From the NCBI RefSeq assembly GCF_947507565.1, contig NC_089181.1, forward strand, positions 379,501-443,500: a stretch of DNA of 64,000 bases, given 5' to 3'. Each line of letters opens with the position of its first letter. Position 1 is the stretch's first letter. Below the pieces are notes generated by a model. That model saw only the letters and a list, made by a program, of their open reading frames with translations, was not told the origin of the DNA and made no database searches. Source of the stretch: Oscarella lobularis (lineage: Eukaryota > Porifera > Homoscleromorpha > Homosclerophorida > Oscarellidae). Below are positions 22,401-33,546 of the stretch, in pieces. The position numbers and the translations under genes are program-made.

Positions 22401-25400
22401 CGGCCCGTTCGCGTTGGGAGACGCCTAAAAACCAATTAAAAATTTCGAATTAGGGAATATAGCTTTCGCGTACATTTTCACTCGACGCCGGCGAACCGTC
22501 AGAGCTCTCTTCCACTTTAGCAGACGAATAACTTCCCTGTCCGCTGTCGGACGACGACGACGTGCGAAGAAGCATCTCCGCCGGACTCTCCGGCGACGAT
22601 CGATTAACGTCTCCGCCGCCGCCGCGGCCGCCGTCGACGATGTTTTCCCCTATTAATTCCCGATCCGCCGCGATGCTTTTCAGCGATGCGGCGCGAAGCG
22701 TCTCGGCGCGTTTCTTCGTGCTTTGAGCCAAAACGACGACGGGCTCGTCGACTCGTTCCCGCTGGCGCAATCCGTCAATGATTTTCTCGCGGTCCTCTTC
22801 CAGCGATACGCTACGTAACGCTTTTCTGACGCGAGGCTTCGGTATCGACGGTTTTCTCTGAATCGGCATCGATGCGACGCCGCTCACGCCGCCGGCACCG
22901 TCGTCGTCGTCGTCGACGACGGTGCCGGACGGCGAGTGACTTCGACTCTTCGCCGCCGGACGTTGATTCAACATCGTCAAATATTTTTCTTTGGCTTGAG
23001 AAGGAGGCTTCGCCGCCGTTTCATCGACGGACGGTTTACGGCGACTCGGGTTCGCCGCCCCATTCGACTTGGTCATGGAACCCGGTCTCGCCATCGTCGC
23101 TTTCCTACGCAAAGGCGTCGATACACTCTGCTGAGATCCAAGTCGTTGAGATCGCGGTTCTGATCTCTGCTCTTCCGTCAGGGTCGCTTCTTCTTCTTCT
23201 TCTTCTTCTTCTTCTCCTTTCGACTTTTTTCTTCCGTGTCCTGACGCCAGCACTGGCCTCTGTCTCGGCCACGACTGAGATAGGCTATCGTTGCTCATCA
23301 GCAAATCGTCAATGTCTTGTTTTCCTAATGACGGAAAGAGGTCTGTTCTTGCCGGCATCGTGGCTAGCGGTTTCAAAAGCGGCTTCGTTCCCATTTCACT
23401 ACGACGAACGCTCTTCCGAGACGCCCCACCGCTTAAATCTCCAACTCTTCCGCCACTACGCATCGAAGTCCGACTCGACGTCGCCGCCGCGGCGTTTAGC
23501 TTTGACATGTGCAATTCAGCGTAGGATCCCTGCGATGTGGGCGCCGGCGGATTCATCGCTTGAGCGAGACTGACATACGACGACGATCCGTCGCCACTCG
23601 ACGGCGTCGGACTGCTTCGCGGCGACGAGGCGACAATCCGTTCCCTCTCATTCCACGACATCTTCGCCTTGAGCGGAGGCCGCGACGACGACGACATTTG
23701 AGCACCTTGCGACTGTCCACTTTTCTCTTTCGCACTTCCCACCGAACGACCGTCCTTCACCCACGGCAATCGTTTACCGGCACTGCAATACCGACGCGGC
23801 GTCGGCACCGAAGCGACGGGATTCATGCTCGGCATCTTAGCCGGCGTCGATACGACGGACCCGTTGAAATCTCCCGTCGTCGTCGTCGTCGCCGTCGCAC
23901 CGCTGCCGGCACTCGCACTGCTCGCGCTCGCCGAAACATTTCCCGGCGCGGCGAGTATCCAATCGATATCCGGACCGGAGACGGACGGACGATGAGCGGC
24001 GACCGACGTCGCCGACGATATGGGAACGGGATTGGCGTGTTCGACGAGACCGTCGGCGTTGATGCGCGGCAATTGACGTCGAGCGAGTCGCGCTTGAACG
24101 GCGGCCATGACGCCCGCCTGTCCGCCGCCGGTTCGCGCGTCGAACGTTCGCTCGGCGCGCGCGACGGCGGCGACGAGCGGCGTCAGATTGCCGGAGCCGA
24201 GACTCGAGGCGAGTACGGCGAAAAGTTCGAGACTCGCTTGTCGAACGCGCTGCTTGTTGTCGATGAGAGTCAGCGCCGTCGCCTCGACGACGGCGGGCAG
24301 ATCGAATTCGTAGCGCGGATAGGTGAGAAGAGCGGCGACGATGATGTTGAGCGCCTCTTCGCGCACCTTCGAATTTCGATGTTTCAAGGCGGCGGGAAGG
24401 AGAGCGTCAAGAACGGGTTTCGGCGTCATGGCCTGCATGAGTCGCGTGAACACGCGCATGTTCGCCTGACGAACGATTTTGTTGTCGCCTAATTTTTTCG
24501 ATAGGCCACCGACGAGTTTTCCCAGAGACGATTTCAGAGCGAGACTCGCTTTGCCGACGAGCTGTTCGACGATGTCCAACGTCGTGAGTGTCACTTTGAA
24601 ATTGGAGTCGTCGAGAAGGAGACCGACGAAGTCGATGAAGGAGCTCAGGTGAGGCATGAGAACGCGCGCGTCCGTCATGACGTTGATGAGCGTCGCCAAC
24701 TCGTTGATGCCGTGAACGCGAACTCGCCAATCCTCCGCGTCTCGAAGTCGTTTCATCGTAGAGTCCGGGATGAAACCGAATGATAGCGATGACGATGACG
24801 ACGTTTCCAATACCGGTGAATCGATCACGTGACCATTTCTTTCCTCTGTCGGCGTCGTGACTGGATTCGTCGTCGTCGCCGCGGTCGCCTTGCCGACGAG
24901 ATTGCGATAGACGCGAGCGTGCGCGTCGGGTAAGCGCGCGAGACAGGAATTAAACGTCGGCACGCCCATCGCCTCTTTGAGCCGGTCCAGACAGGCGATG
25001 ACGACGTCACTTGCCGTCGCCGCTTCGTCGCTCGTCAAAACACGAATCAACGACTCGATATTTTTCGTCGTCGTCATTTCGGCACGCGTCGGCATCAGAC
25101 CGGCGACGACGTGCGGCGGCGGCGGCGACGACGACGACGACGACAAAAAGGCGACGACGATGCGAGCGCGCGTCGCGCCGCCGTCGCTCGAATTGCGCGC
25201 GTACGACTGAAGCGTTTGATTCGCCGCTTTTCGTAGGGCGACTTTGCCGTCGAGCGCGTTGGCGACGAGTCGCGGTACGAGCGATGCGACGAGCGCGTCG
25301 AGATGCGAATCGTCGCGCAAATGGGGCACGAGTTCGCTGACGAGTTGGACGGCCTGGTGGCGCACGTTCCACGCGCTGTCGGCGAGACCGCTGTCGATGA

Positions 25401-25563
25401 CGCGCGCCAGCGCGTTGCGACTCGACTCGCGTGCGAGATCGACGCGACCGCCGCGAAGCGCCGTTCGCACTTCTTCGATCGCTTGAACGCGCGGTCCGCC
25501 GGTCGACGGGGGCTTCGAGCGATCGACGAACGCTTCGCTTTCGGCGTCCATTACCAGCAACAT
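19498..25563 (-). CDS. TOGARAM1: TOG-array protein, TOGARAM1/crescerin-like, complete (copy B)
   Basis: TOGARAM1 is a ciliary microtubule-binding protein with four TOG (HEAT-repeat) domains that promotes axonemal tubulin polymerisation. The first exon (22450-25563, 1037 codons) gives TOG1 at residues about 20-185 and TOG2 at about 270-500 (DAEDWRVRVHGINELATLIN, VREEALNIIVAAL). A long Ser/Pro/Arg-rich linker with a poly-Glu run follows. Later exons encode TOG3 (SEDWDVKCEGLTLVRRLVLH, VVTEIKNLRSSVARVAIQCL) and TOG4 (SSDWKERYDAVTEVLELS, LFDDFTPRLTDSNSK). The end, VLPVIWHLVSS...GEARLAACALIHIMYANMGQ, matches the family's C-terminus. One TOG4 intron is GC-AG (20145-20201). The start could be Met1 or Met5. 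About 1300 residues by my join, somewhat shorter than vertebrate proteins. The 3' end is convergent with TTLL. Confidence 0.9.
20145..20201 (-). other. GC-AG intron in TOGARAM1, copy B
   Basis: Identical in structure to 1929-1985: AAG then GC at the donor and CGTAG at the acceptor, 57 bases. It restores DSNSK-VNVHALESFEAM in frame. Confidence 0.7.
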
Positions 25564-26008
25564 GGAGAACTCCTGTCAGAAATTGGGGGAGAGGCACGCG
25601 CGCTCGCCGCGTCGCACGTCAACAAAAAAACTAGGCGATTGCGAGCCGTAATAGCGACCGTCGATCGGCGAATCCAGGTGTCGAGGGTCGTTCGATGACG
25701 GTAAACACAGCGTATGGTAATTGTATCGGCGAGAAGTTCGCTTCTGCAGAAGGGGAATCACTTATCGCTGCATGTGCGCATGAGCGCGTTGTCAAGACAC
25801 CTCTGTGACATCAAAGACCTCGCGTCCACAAAGCTTCTCTCTAGTTATTTAGACCTGCATTCTATCGTTTGATTTCTGACGAATTTTTGTACATGAAAAA
25901 TCGACGATGTATTCATCATTGTAACCTGTTGTTTACGATGTATTTATACGGGCGTTATATTAATCGGTGACGTAAGGCGTAGCCAAGGCAAACGTTCGAC
26001 GCTTTCTA
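25564..26008. promoter_or_regulatory. Divergent promoter region TOGARAM1/ZMYND10, copy B
   Basis: About 445 bases between divergent start codons of two cilium genes. Nearly identical to 7340-7783. No coding sequence and no certain motif found by eye. Confidence 0.4.
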
Positions 26009-28069
26009 ATGGCAGAGGCCTTTCTCTTTGCTCCCGAAGCCGAGTCGTACGTGGAAGGATTGCGTTGCTTTCCTCTGCGCGACATTGGATCGTCGAGGTA
26101 TTCAATACACGCACGAAAAGGTCGAAAAATGCACGTCTTCTTCGGCCAGATGGATCGTTCAGCACGATCAGCTCGAAAAGTTGAACTTACAGGCAAGCAC
26201 TGTAGAGACAACTAGCAGAAGGAGTAGATGGCTCCATTTCTAGGCTGCACTCAGCGCAAAAAGGCAAGAGGATGAATTTATAAAGGAGAGCCTCGTTTCG
26301 CACGAGAAAGTGAACCTGTCACAAGAAAAAGATTCACGAGATGGGACGCACTTTTAGATGTCGATACTGATCTACGAACTCATTTGCATCGAAGTGTGGA
26401 AATCGCGTATTTTTCCACTATTGCTCAAATCTCGAGTTGAACCAAAACAAACGTTTCCGTGCTACATTGTCGTAAGGGGAATTCGTTGTCTAAATTTCCC
26501 TTGGAAAGGAAATTCTTTTTCGTAGTTGTATCACGAAGCGACTTTGATTAGTCTATTGGAAACAGTTCTTTATCACGAAGTGAGATTTTGATTAGTCGCG
26601 TGGAAGAGCAGCCTTACTACTATATATTCGTGTAGGACGTCGTCCAAGCGTGTGATGATGTACTTCTTGACTTGGCAGAATACTGCTCCTCTCGAATCAT
26701 CACATTGGCATCTCGGTATACCGTATACAAAATAGTCGAGTTTTCTTAATTGAACTTTGTAGACATAATGATGGAGAATGCTTTTATGACGAGAATGAAC
26801 GCGCTTCCAAGGAACCTATTTCCGGAATTGACGTGAGCCTTCTCTGATCAATACTACAGTGAACTTGATTGCTAATCGTTTAGGAACTGAAAAGGCAATA
26901 CAAACAGATATGGTTTCAAGTGACAGTCAAAGCCGTTTCAATCCTACGTTACATAATCAGTAATTTATCAAGGTACAGTAGTGGAGCAGCAGTGGGTCTA
27001 CGTGCACAATGATTAAATAAAAATCATCTTATTATAGCTTGCCTGTGAGCATCGCTACGCGATTACTAAATACCCACGGTATGGGCAAATAACAATGCTA
27101 TAATGGAAGATAGACTCTTTTTTCCAGACATTATTTGCTGTCTGGTTGAACTCGTGGACAAACCACCTTGGACTCACCAAACGAAAGACGGTAAAATTGT
27201 CAGGTACACTGAAGCCAAGTGGTGTCCCGTCCACGAGAGAGAAACTATGGCAGTTACGAAGACAGAAGCGCAGGTAGCACAAAGACGTCTCTTCTTTCCT
27301 CAGCAAATTCATCTTTTTCAAGGTGTGGCTGGCACTTCATCACTTGCTCATGGATCCCGAGTGCCAACGAAAGTACAACTACAGCGATCACAGAAAAGCG
27401 ATTGTATTGAAAGTAATGGCACTTCCCTTTTCATTTCCTTCACTACACGCTTCTGATTAAGCTGCGAGGAAAACTGAATGAAGTGTTGCTCGACCAAATT
27501 CCAGTACTGAGAGACTTGCAAAGATATCTGGAGCATCTTGCTGTCCTAGACATTCCCCCGCCCAGAGAAGAGCTCATATTGGAGCAGGTAGACAAAAGAA
27601 TCCCTCCTCCCTTCTGATTCTAGTAGTGGAGGAAACGCTGTTAATTAAGGTTCCAGAAATTAGAGAGAAACTTATTCAAGACAACAAAGGCAAGTGGAAA
27701 GAAATAGCGACACTACACGGCAAGATGATACTTGAACCCGACGCTGATCACGTGCGGATGATGGCTGAAAGGTCGGTCGTTTGTGACTTGTGCTCCATCT
27801 CTCTCATTGTTCCATGGAATTAGGTTTGCTAATACCTTTAGTCTCGATGCTCTCGAAGAGTTGGCGTGTGACGTGCCAAAGTGCGCCTTGTGTGGGCAGC
27901 CTGCTACAAAGAGGTGTTCTCGATGTCGCAATGAATGGTACTGCAAAAGGTAAACAACACATAGAATCGCCTGCCTGTCTTGTTCTACACTTATCTGCTT
28001 AGGGAATGTCAAGTAAAGCACTGGAGTAAGCACAAGAGGGCTTGTAATATTGCCGCCGAAGTGAAGTGA
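26009..28069 (+). CDS. ZMYND10: ZMYND10-like dynein-assembly factor, complete
   Basis: ZMYND10 is a cytoplasmic factor needed to pre-assemble axonemal dynein arms. The start MAEAFLFAPEAESYVEGL and the next block FPLRDIGSSRWIVQHDQLEKLNLQA follow the vertebrate N-terminus closely. A helical middle includes SILIYELICIEVWKSRIFP, and the late block VPEIREKLIQDNKGKWKEIA matches the family. The last two exons give a complete C-terminal MYND zinc finger: CALCGQPATKRCSRCRNEWYC, joined to ECQVKHWSKHKRACN, with all zinc Cys/His ligands in place. It stops at 28067-28069. Introns are short. It is divergent from TOGARAM1. Confidence 0.9.
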
Positions 28070-28114
28070 CGTTTGAACACCTATCAGAAAGTTTTTTAGT
28101 TATTTCTTTTATTT

Positions 28115-28138
28115 GGGAGGGGGGGGGGGGGGGGGGGG
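28115..28138. repeat. Poly-G run
   Basis: GGGA followed by 20 consecutive G, about 50 bases downstream of the ZMYND10 stop. The length may be unreliable, and the run could form a G-quadruplex in the RNA 3' region. Confidence 0.9.
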
Positions 28139-28359
28139 ACATGACCTGATTATAGTTTGGACTATTAGCAATCACCCAGCTAGTACAGTAGTCCACTTGA
28201 ACTGGATTCTGATATACGACACGTTTGTGATTTTCCTCTTTTACTTATGGTCACGAGTCAGAACTTTGGCTTTCGCTTTCGTCCTTCTCATGAGTCATAG
28301 GGTGTATGTCCGGAACACGCGACCACATTACCTCCGGCGCTGTGCATTGAAGAACTGCA
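28139..28359. other. Intergenic 3'/5' region
   Basis: Non-coding stretch between the ZMYND10 3' region and the next start codon. I see no supported gene or clear promoter element. Confidence 0.4.
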
Positions 28360-31300
28360 ATGAGTAGGAGTCCGTTTCTTCAAGCCAGTCTGATTCTCGT
28401 CCTCCTGTTTATCAGCGGTTAGTTACATAATATAGTTTTGAGCTTATGGACATACTGACTTTTTAGAAAGTGCCCAATCCCCTGACCCTTCTTGCAGCGC
28501 CGACACAAACCGATCAATCGACGACGAAATCGTCACCGAAGGCTATTTCAAACACGTCACCGACGATCGGGTCTACATACTCGCCGACACCGTCATACTC
28601 GACGGCGACGACGAAACCCTCAGCTACGACCCGTGCAAAGACCTCTACGTCGACGCAATCAACGTCATAGTCAAGGGCACCGTCAAATGGAAAGCACGAT
28701 CCGTAACAATCAATACGGTCAACCTAACTGTCGTCAGCGGGGCTGGGAGCGAAAATGATAGCTACGAGGCGGTCGCCTCTACAAGCAGCGGCGACGACGG
28801 TAGCGAAGACGACGAAGCCGCCTTCGCCGTGGCGACCATCGACGCTTCGTACCAGTCCAACGGCATCCCGGACTACACCGATCCGGCGGCGCCAGGCGAA
28901 AGTGCGGGCGCGGCGGGCGCAAACGGAAAGGAGGGCGGTACAGGTGGCGGCGGTGGATCGATCGATTTGACGCTTTCGCGCCTCAACGGTGGTAGACTCG
29001 CGTTGAAAGCGAATGGAGGAAAAGGCGGACGGGGCCAGGCGGGCGGTAACGGGCACATCGGGGCCGACGGGCAACCGAATCCGGATCGCGATGCGTGCTG
29101 CAACGGACGATCCACTCAAGGCTTAAAAGGAGGTCCGGGAGGAAATGCGGGCAATGCGGGGAAATCGGGAAATGGGGGCCGGGGTGGTTCGGTCAAAGTG
29201 CGATTGCCGTTGTGGGCAGATCGAGGCGAGATCGTGTCGCGCGTGACGATGACGGTCGACGGGGGTAAGCCGGGCGGTCAAGCGAAGCCGGGTACGCCGG
29301 GCGAGGGCGGCTACGGCGGTGCCGGATCGCCGACGGGATGCTACAACGCGGGGGGATGGTTGCCGTGGACGCATAAATATCGTTGCCACGGTAGCTTGGG
29401 ACCAGACGGGCCGCGGGGTGCGACGGGGCAAGGGGGATCGTTTGCCGTGCCGGCCGTGGCCGGTCAAGCGGGATCGGTTCGCGTTCAGGTTGGGGGAGTC
29501 GGAAAAATAACGCCAGTTACAATGATACAGTTGGCGATGCGAGAGGGCAATAGAATGTACAAGGAGGGAAAGTTTGCCGCGGCGAGAGACGTCTACATGT
29601 GGGTTATCGATATCACGAGAAACGCTACGAAGAAAGAGTCAATCGGATACAGAAAACTAGCGACCACCTATTTGTCACAAATATCCCACGGTACGCACTC
29701 GAGGGCTTCTCAACAAATAGGTAATAATCCTCATTATCTTAAGGCTTCGATTTCTGGGGTCACCTTCCTAACAACGTGCCGTTAAACTCGTACGAAGACA
29801 TATTCAGTCATTTGGAAAAGGACGTGATACCTTACGCTAAGGACGTCGAAGCGGATTTCAACGATTTCTTCGACAAGGCGACGGCTCAAGAAAAGCGCGT
29901 CGTTATCGTACGCAACAGTCTCCAACATGCAAAATATCTCGTCGGTCTATGTGCGCGAAAGAGAACGGATGCGAGCACGAATCTCGCCCACGTAACCGAA
30001 GAACTGACCGAACTCGAAGCAACCCAAGCGCGAGCTCAGTACCGATCGGATTCGGCAACGCAATTGTGCAAGGACGCTATCGAGCATTACATCGTGCACA
30101 AGGAATCGGCTTTTAGTTTCGGGGAACTCTTTCAGATAATCAGGGCTGGAATTCAAATTTTCGGATCGATCTACGCAGGTGCACGGGGGAAGCGCGCAAA
30201 AACGTTTGTTCCTTCTAAATATCTCCCTAGGGTTCGGTAGTCTGTCGTCTGGCATAAAAGATGTGATCGGTGCGCTCGATGCGGCTAAAAATATCGGGGG
30301 CGGATTTCTAAAAGACTTGGAAGAAATCGGGACGATTGTTAAGAACGTCACCTATCAATTCGACAAAGCTAAAGACGCCTTGGAGACGGACGTAACCAGT
30401 ATCAAAAATCAATTCGATAAGATCAAAGGGCTCGTCGATAAAACGGGACAAGAAAACGACGCAAAAATGCTCGTCGACGGACAGAAATTTAACCAGGTGG
30501 AAGCCGTATGCAGCATGAGGGTAACAGCACCCTTACCTTCGATTTCGTTTAGATGGTAGGAAAGTGGCTGTTTCTAAGCGAATGTCGCGACGCCAAAGCA
30601 GCTTTCACCGCATACCTAAACAGCTCCAGGTGAGTATAGAAAGAAAGAAATGCCTCTTAATTATTTATTTAATTTTAGAGCGGTCAACGACAAGATTATG
30701 CAGCACGATTCGATCGTAATTCAGATCGCTCAACTCGAGTCCCAAATCAGTAAATACGAGGGACTCCAGTCGCGATTGCAAGGGCAAATGATCGACGACT
30801 ACAATCCCTTCACAATCGCCTACGCTCTCGCCATCGGCGAGGTCTACGTCAATCTCAAGGAAGCGATTGTCAACGAAATGAAAAAAATGCAGGAAGCCTA
30901 CAACTATCAATTCCTCGAAGATCGACCGTTTACGTATGACGACAGTCGCATGGCAATGATCGAAGCGTGGCTGGCAAACAATCGCATCGAGATGCTCGAT
31001 CGCATGTCCCAGCTCGGCACCGAAGTCCAACAATTCAATCGAAATCTCGAACCGCTCGAAAACGCGATCGTCATTCGACGCGACGATCTCAACGACGAGT
31101 TCGCCCATTTGGATGAAAATGGCCAAATGGCGTTCACCGTGTCCGGCGCCGAAAAGGAGCTCGCTCCGTTGACGCACGTTCACATGACGGACGTTCGCGT
31201 GTGGTTACCGGGATTGCGAAGTTCGTCGAATCGCGTTCGAGTCTGGTTGAAGCGATATGGCAGTTCGCTTGTATATGATCAGCACGGGCAAATACGGACT

Positions 31301-31753
31301 TTTACGCACGGTGCGCGTACGATGCTCTTCGATTACGATAAAGACGGTTATGACGTCAATTCTGCCGTATCTATACCCGAAGTGGGATCGTCGACTCCAA
31401 ATGAATATGTCGCTTTGAGTCCTATTGGGCCATGGGTGATTGGCGTGCCGGAAGCGTACAATGGCGGTGACGTGAATACGAGTGACGTCAAGGAGATACA
31501 CGTGCAATTGTCGGGCACGTTTCTACCTTGCGCCAATTTGCAATGTCCGCCGAGACAAACTCACTTTAATTTTTCGAATGAAACCGTTTCGATGACGACG
31601 TTGACGCCAGGCGTGCAAAGTCAGTCTAGGAGACTGAATTCTGTGACGATTTCCGTTGGAGTGATTGGGGTTACAGTGGTGGGATTGATTGGAATCGTCA
31701 CTGTTGTTGGGGTGCGAAGGTACAGAAGGAGGAGAGGTTACAATAAGGTGTGA
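28360..31753 (+). CDS. Novel single-pass membrane protein: glycine-rich repeat, helical coiled-coil region, C-terminal transmembrane segment
   Basis: Six exons join in frame (28360-28417, 28467-29690, 29744-30178, 30231-30496, 30553-30629, 30679-31753) to about 1,000 residues. A signal peptide (SLILVLLFIS) opens the protein. A beta-rich N-terminal part (YILADTVILDGDDETL) precedes about 230 residues of glycine-rich, collagen-like but irregular sequence (GAAGANGKEGG, GGKGGRGQAGGNG). A long helical region contains several coiled-coil-like stretches (NQFDKIKGLVDKTG, QLESQISKYEGLQSRLQ). A folded C-terminal ectodomain (VSGAEKELAPLTHVHMTDVR, ending CANLQCPP) leads to a transmembrane helix (VGVIGVTVVGLIGIVTVVG) and a short basic tail (RRYRRRRGYNKV). 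I do not recognise the family. A secreted, cell-surface role is inferred from topology. The long second exon and bacterial-looking helical ectodomain are unusual beside its neighbours. Confidence 0.8.
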
Positions 31754-33546
31754 GAGTCTGGTTGAAAACGTTTTTGGTTTTGTTCTCTGTGTGATTGATC
31801 GCTGAGTCGCTGTCTGTTTCGATAAACCTTTCGACTAACGGGGCCCCACTGTGTATGCGACCTAACAGCAACGCGCTGAGTTAGCTGTACCTGTACGCTT
31901 CGTTTCGAGCGCAGAAATTCTCTCTGGTGACCAGTTCGGATTCTGGCGAGGTTTCTGTTCGGTTTCTCCAAGTCGGTGGGTTCCCGCCTGTCTCGTAATC
32001 CTTTAAGTAGCAGTTTCGTTACTGTGGAGTTCCGTATATCGACTCCCAAACCCCAAAGTTCGTCGAACGTCGAAGATATTTTTCCGCCATCTTGGTTTAG
32101 CGTACGTCACGCGCGTGCGCAGTACAATGCGGTTAAACCACGTGATTTCAATTGAGCCAATGATCGCGTTCGCTGACTCGGCGGGACGCTCAAATGCGTC
32201 ACGCAGCACCGATTTCTTTCAGTTGCGGCCGAGGGTGGATGCGTCGTGGAGCAATCTGCGTCTCGTCCTTGACGGATTGGCTCGGGAGAAGACAAAAGGC
32301 AAGTCCTGGTTGTTGGATCAGCGTGGCCCACGGTTTATCCGTGCCGGAGCCTGTAGGCAGGGCGAAGGGGGGCTTCGGCCTCGGTTTACGCACTGGGATT
32401 AACGATCGCTAAGGTCTTATTGTTGCCAACAAGCACGATCCGCGCTAGGCTGAGCGGTTACGGCTTGGAGGGGGTGTTCAAAAATGGCCTGGTTGCCGGC
32501 ACTTTTCTCACCCGACGGCACGATTAGACCGAGGATGATCCGGCCCAGGAGACTTCAATTCGGGGCATTGCACTGTCTTTCTTGTCGACTCCTGCAAACA
32601 GTGGTCAACCGCTCTCCACTTCCACAAGCCCCGGTTCTTCTCTGGAACACATACCGAAGGGTTTGGTACCAGCGCGCCGGGGGACTCGGTTTTAGGGGCC
32701 GTTTCTCGTCCAGGCGGGTACTGAATGGAGTGGCCGATGAAGTCGCACTCGCCCGACATTTTTTGGAACCGGTGGTCATCGCTTTGCGGTGGCTGCCTTG
32801 GGCTACGAAGCGTCCAAACCTCCCCGTGGTGTAGCCTGGGTAATGCGAATATGGACGCACTAAATCAGGTACGTACAGAGATTGTTTGACAGTAACTAAT
32901 GGAATTTTTGTTTTTAGGAGCGTAATTTAGTGAAATGTACAACGGTGGCAGGAATATTGATGGGAACACAGCGTAGACTTAGGATGGATTTTGTTTTTAT
33001 TGCACTGCATGCTTTACCGTATAACTGTCGATTTTCTTCGTGTATTTCATTTCTTTATAAAATAAATGAACTTGAGCGTGAACAACGCCTTCAATGTCGC
33101 TGGTTTTAGATCGAAAAAAAGAGAGAAGATCTTGGCTGTAGCGCACTGGAGACCCGGACTTGCAACGAATGGAGCTACCGAGAGCTCTGGTGTGCTTGTA
33201 GGAGGCTCATCGGTCTCGTTCTTGCGTAGTCGATGTAGTTTTAGTGTCAAAAAGTCAAAGAGGCCGCAAGAAATTAGCTTGGCCGACGGCAAAGGGCGAC
33301 ACTTCGCCGGAGAGAAGCCCTGGGGAATGCTTCACAGCACTCCAAAGTTAGTAAGCAGTGTGTCAATTAACCCTTGGATCGTTCAAATTAATATCACCTC
33401 ATAAACTGATTATCTACCTGCAGAGTTTTTGATTATATGGTAGAAACGTTTAATTTTGATTCTTAAAAATGACCGATTGTATAGCAGAAACCTTTTCAGT
33501 TGCGAGAGAAGGCAATAAAATTGAGCTATCACTCTGACGCTCCTTC
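31754..33546. other. Poorly resolved 1.8-kb region, no confident gene
   Basis: Several short ORFs overlap without clear coding character. Two weak leads are worth recording. A minus-strand start with good context (AAGATGGCGG, codon at 32088-32090) begins MAEKYLRRSTNFGVWESIYG but stops after 23 codons. A plus-strand exon MDALNQ (32853-32870), followed by a well-formed GTACGT donor and a TTTTTAG acceptor, joins to ERNLVKCTTVAGILMG. A GC-rich, stem-rich stretch runs from about 32300 to 32840. A 112-codon plus ORF (33066-33404) has no recognised motif. Confidence 0.4.

Larger units (their letters stand above)
18221..27711. repeat. Copy B of the large duplicated segment (partner 1-9484)
   Basis: Every feature from the window start to the N gap recurs here with an offset of 18220 at the start, rising to 18227 at the end. 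In the first 1.5 kb I count about ten differences by eye: substitutions, one-base indels and triplet-repeat changes. Homology starts inside a TTLL intron and ends where copy A runs into N, in the middle of a ZMYND10 exon. Confidence 0.95.

Noticed and set aside
28379-29785. Glycine-rich protein as a true fibrillar collagen
   Set aside because: The G-rich segment lacks sustained Gly-X-Y periodicity and has no collagen propeptide or C4 domain; the protein is membrane-anchored.
32430-32850. Possible signal-recognition-particle (7SL) RNA gene
   Set aside because: Pieces such as AGGCTGAG and GTAGCCTGGGTAA recall 7SL, but the essential helix-8 motifs (GGAAAC and AGCAGG) are absent in the right places.
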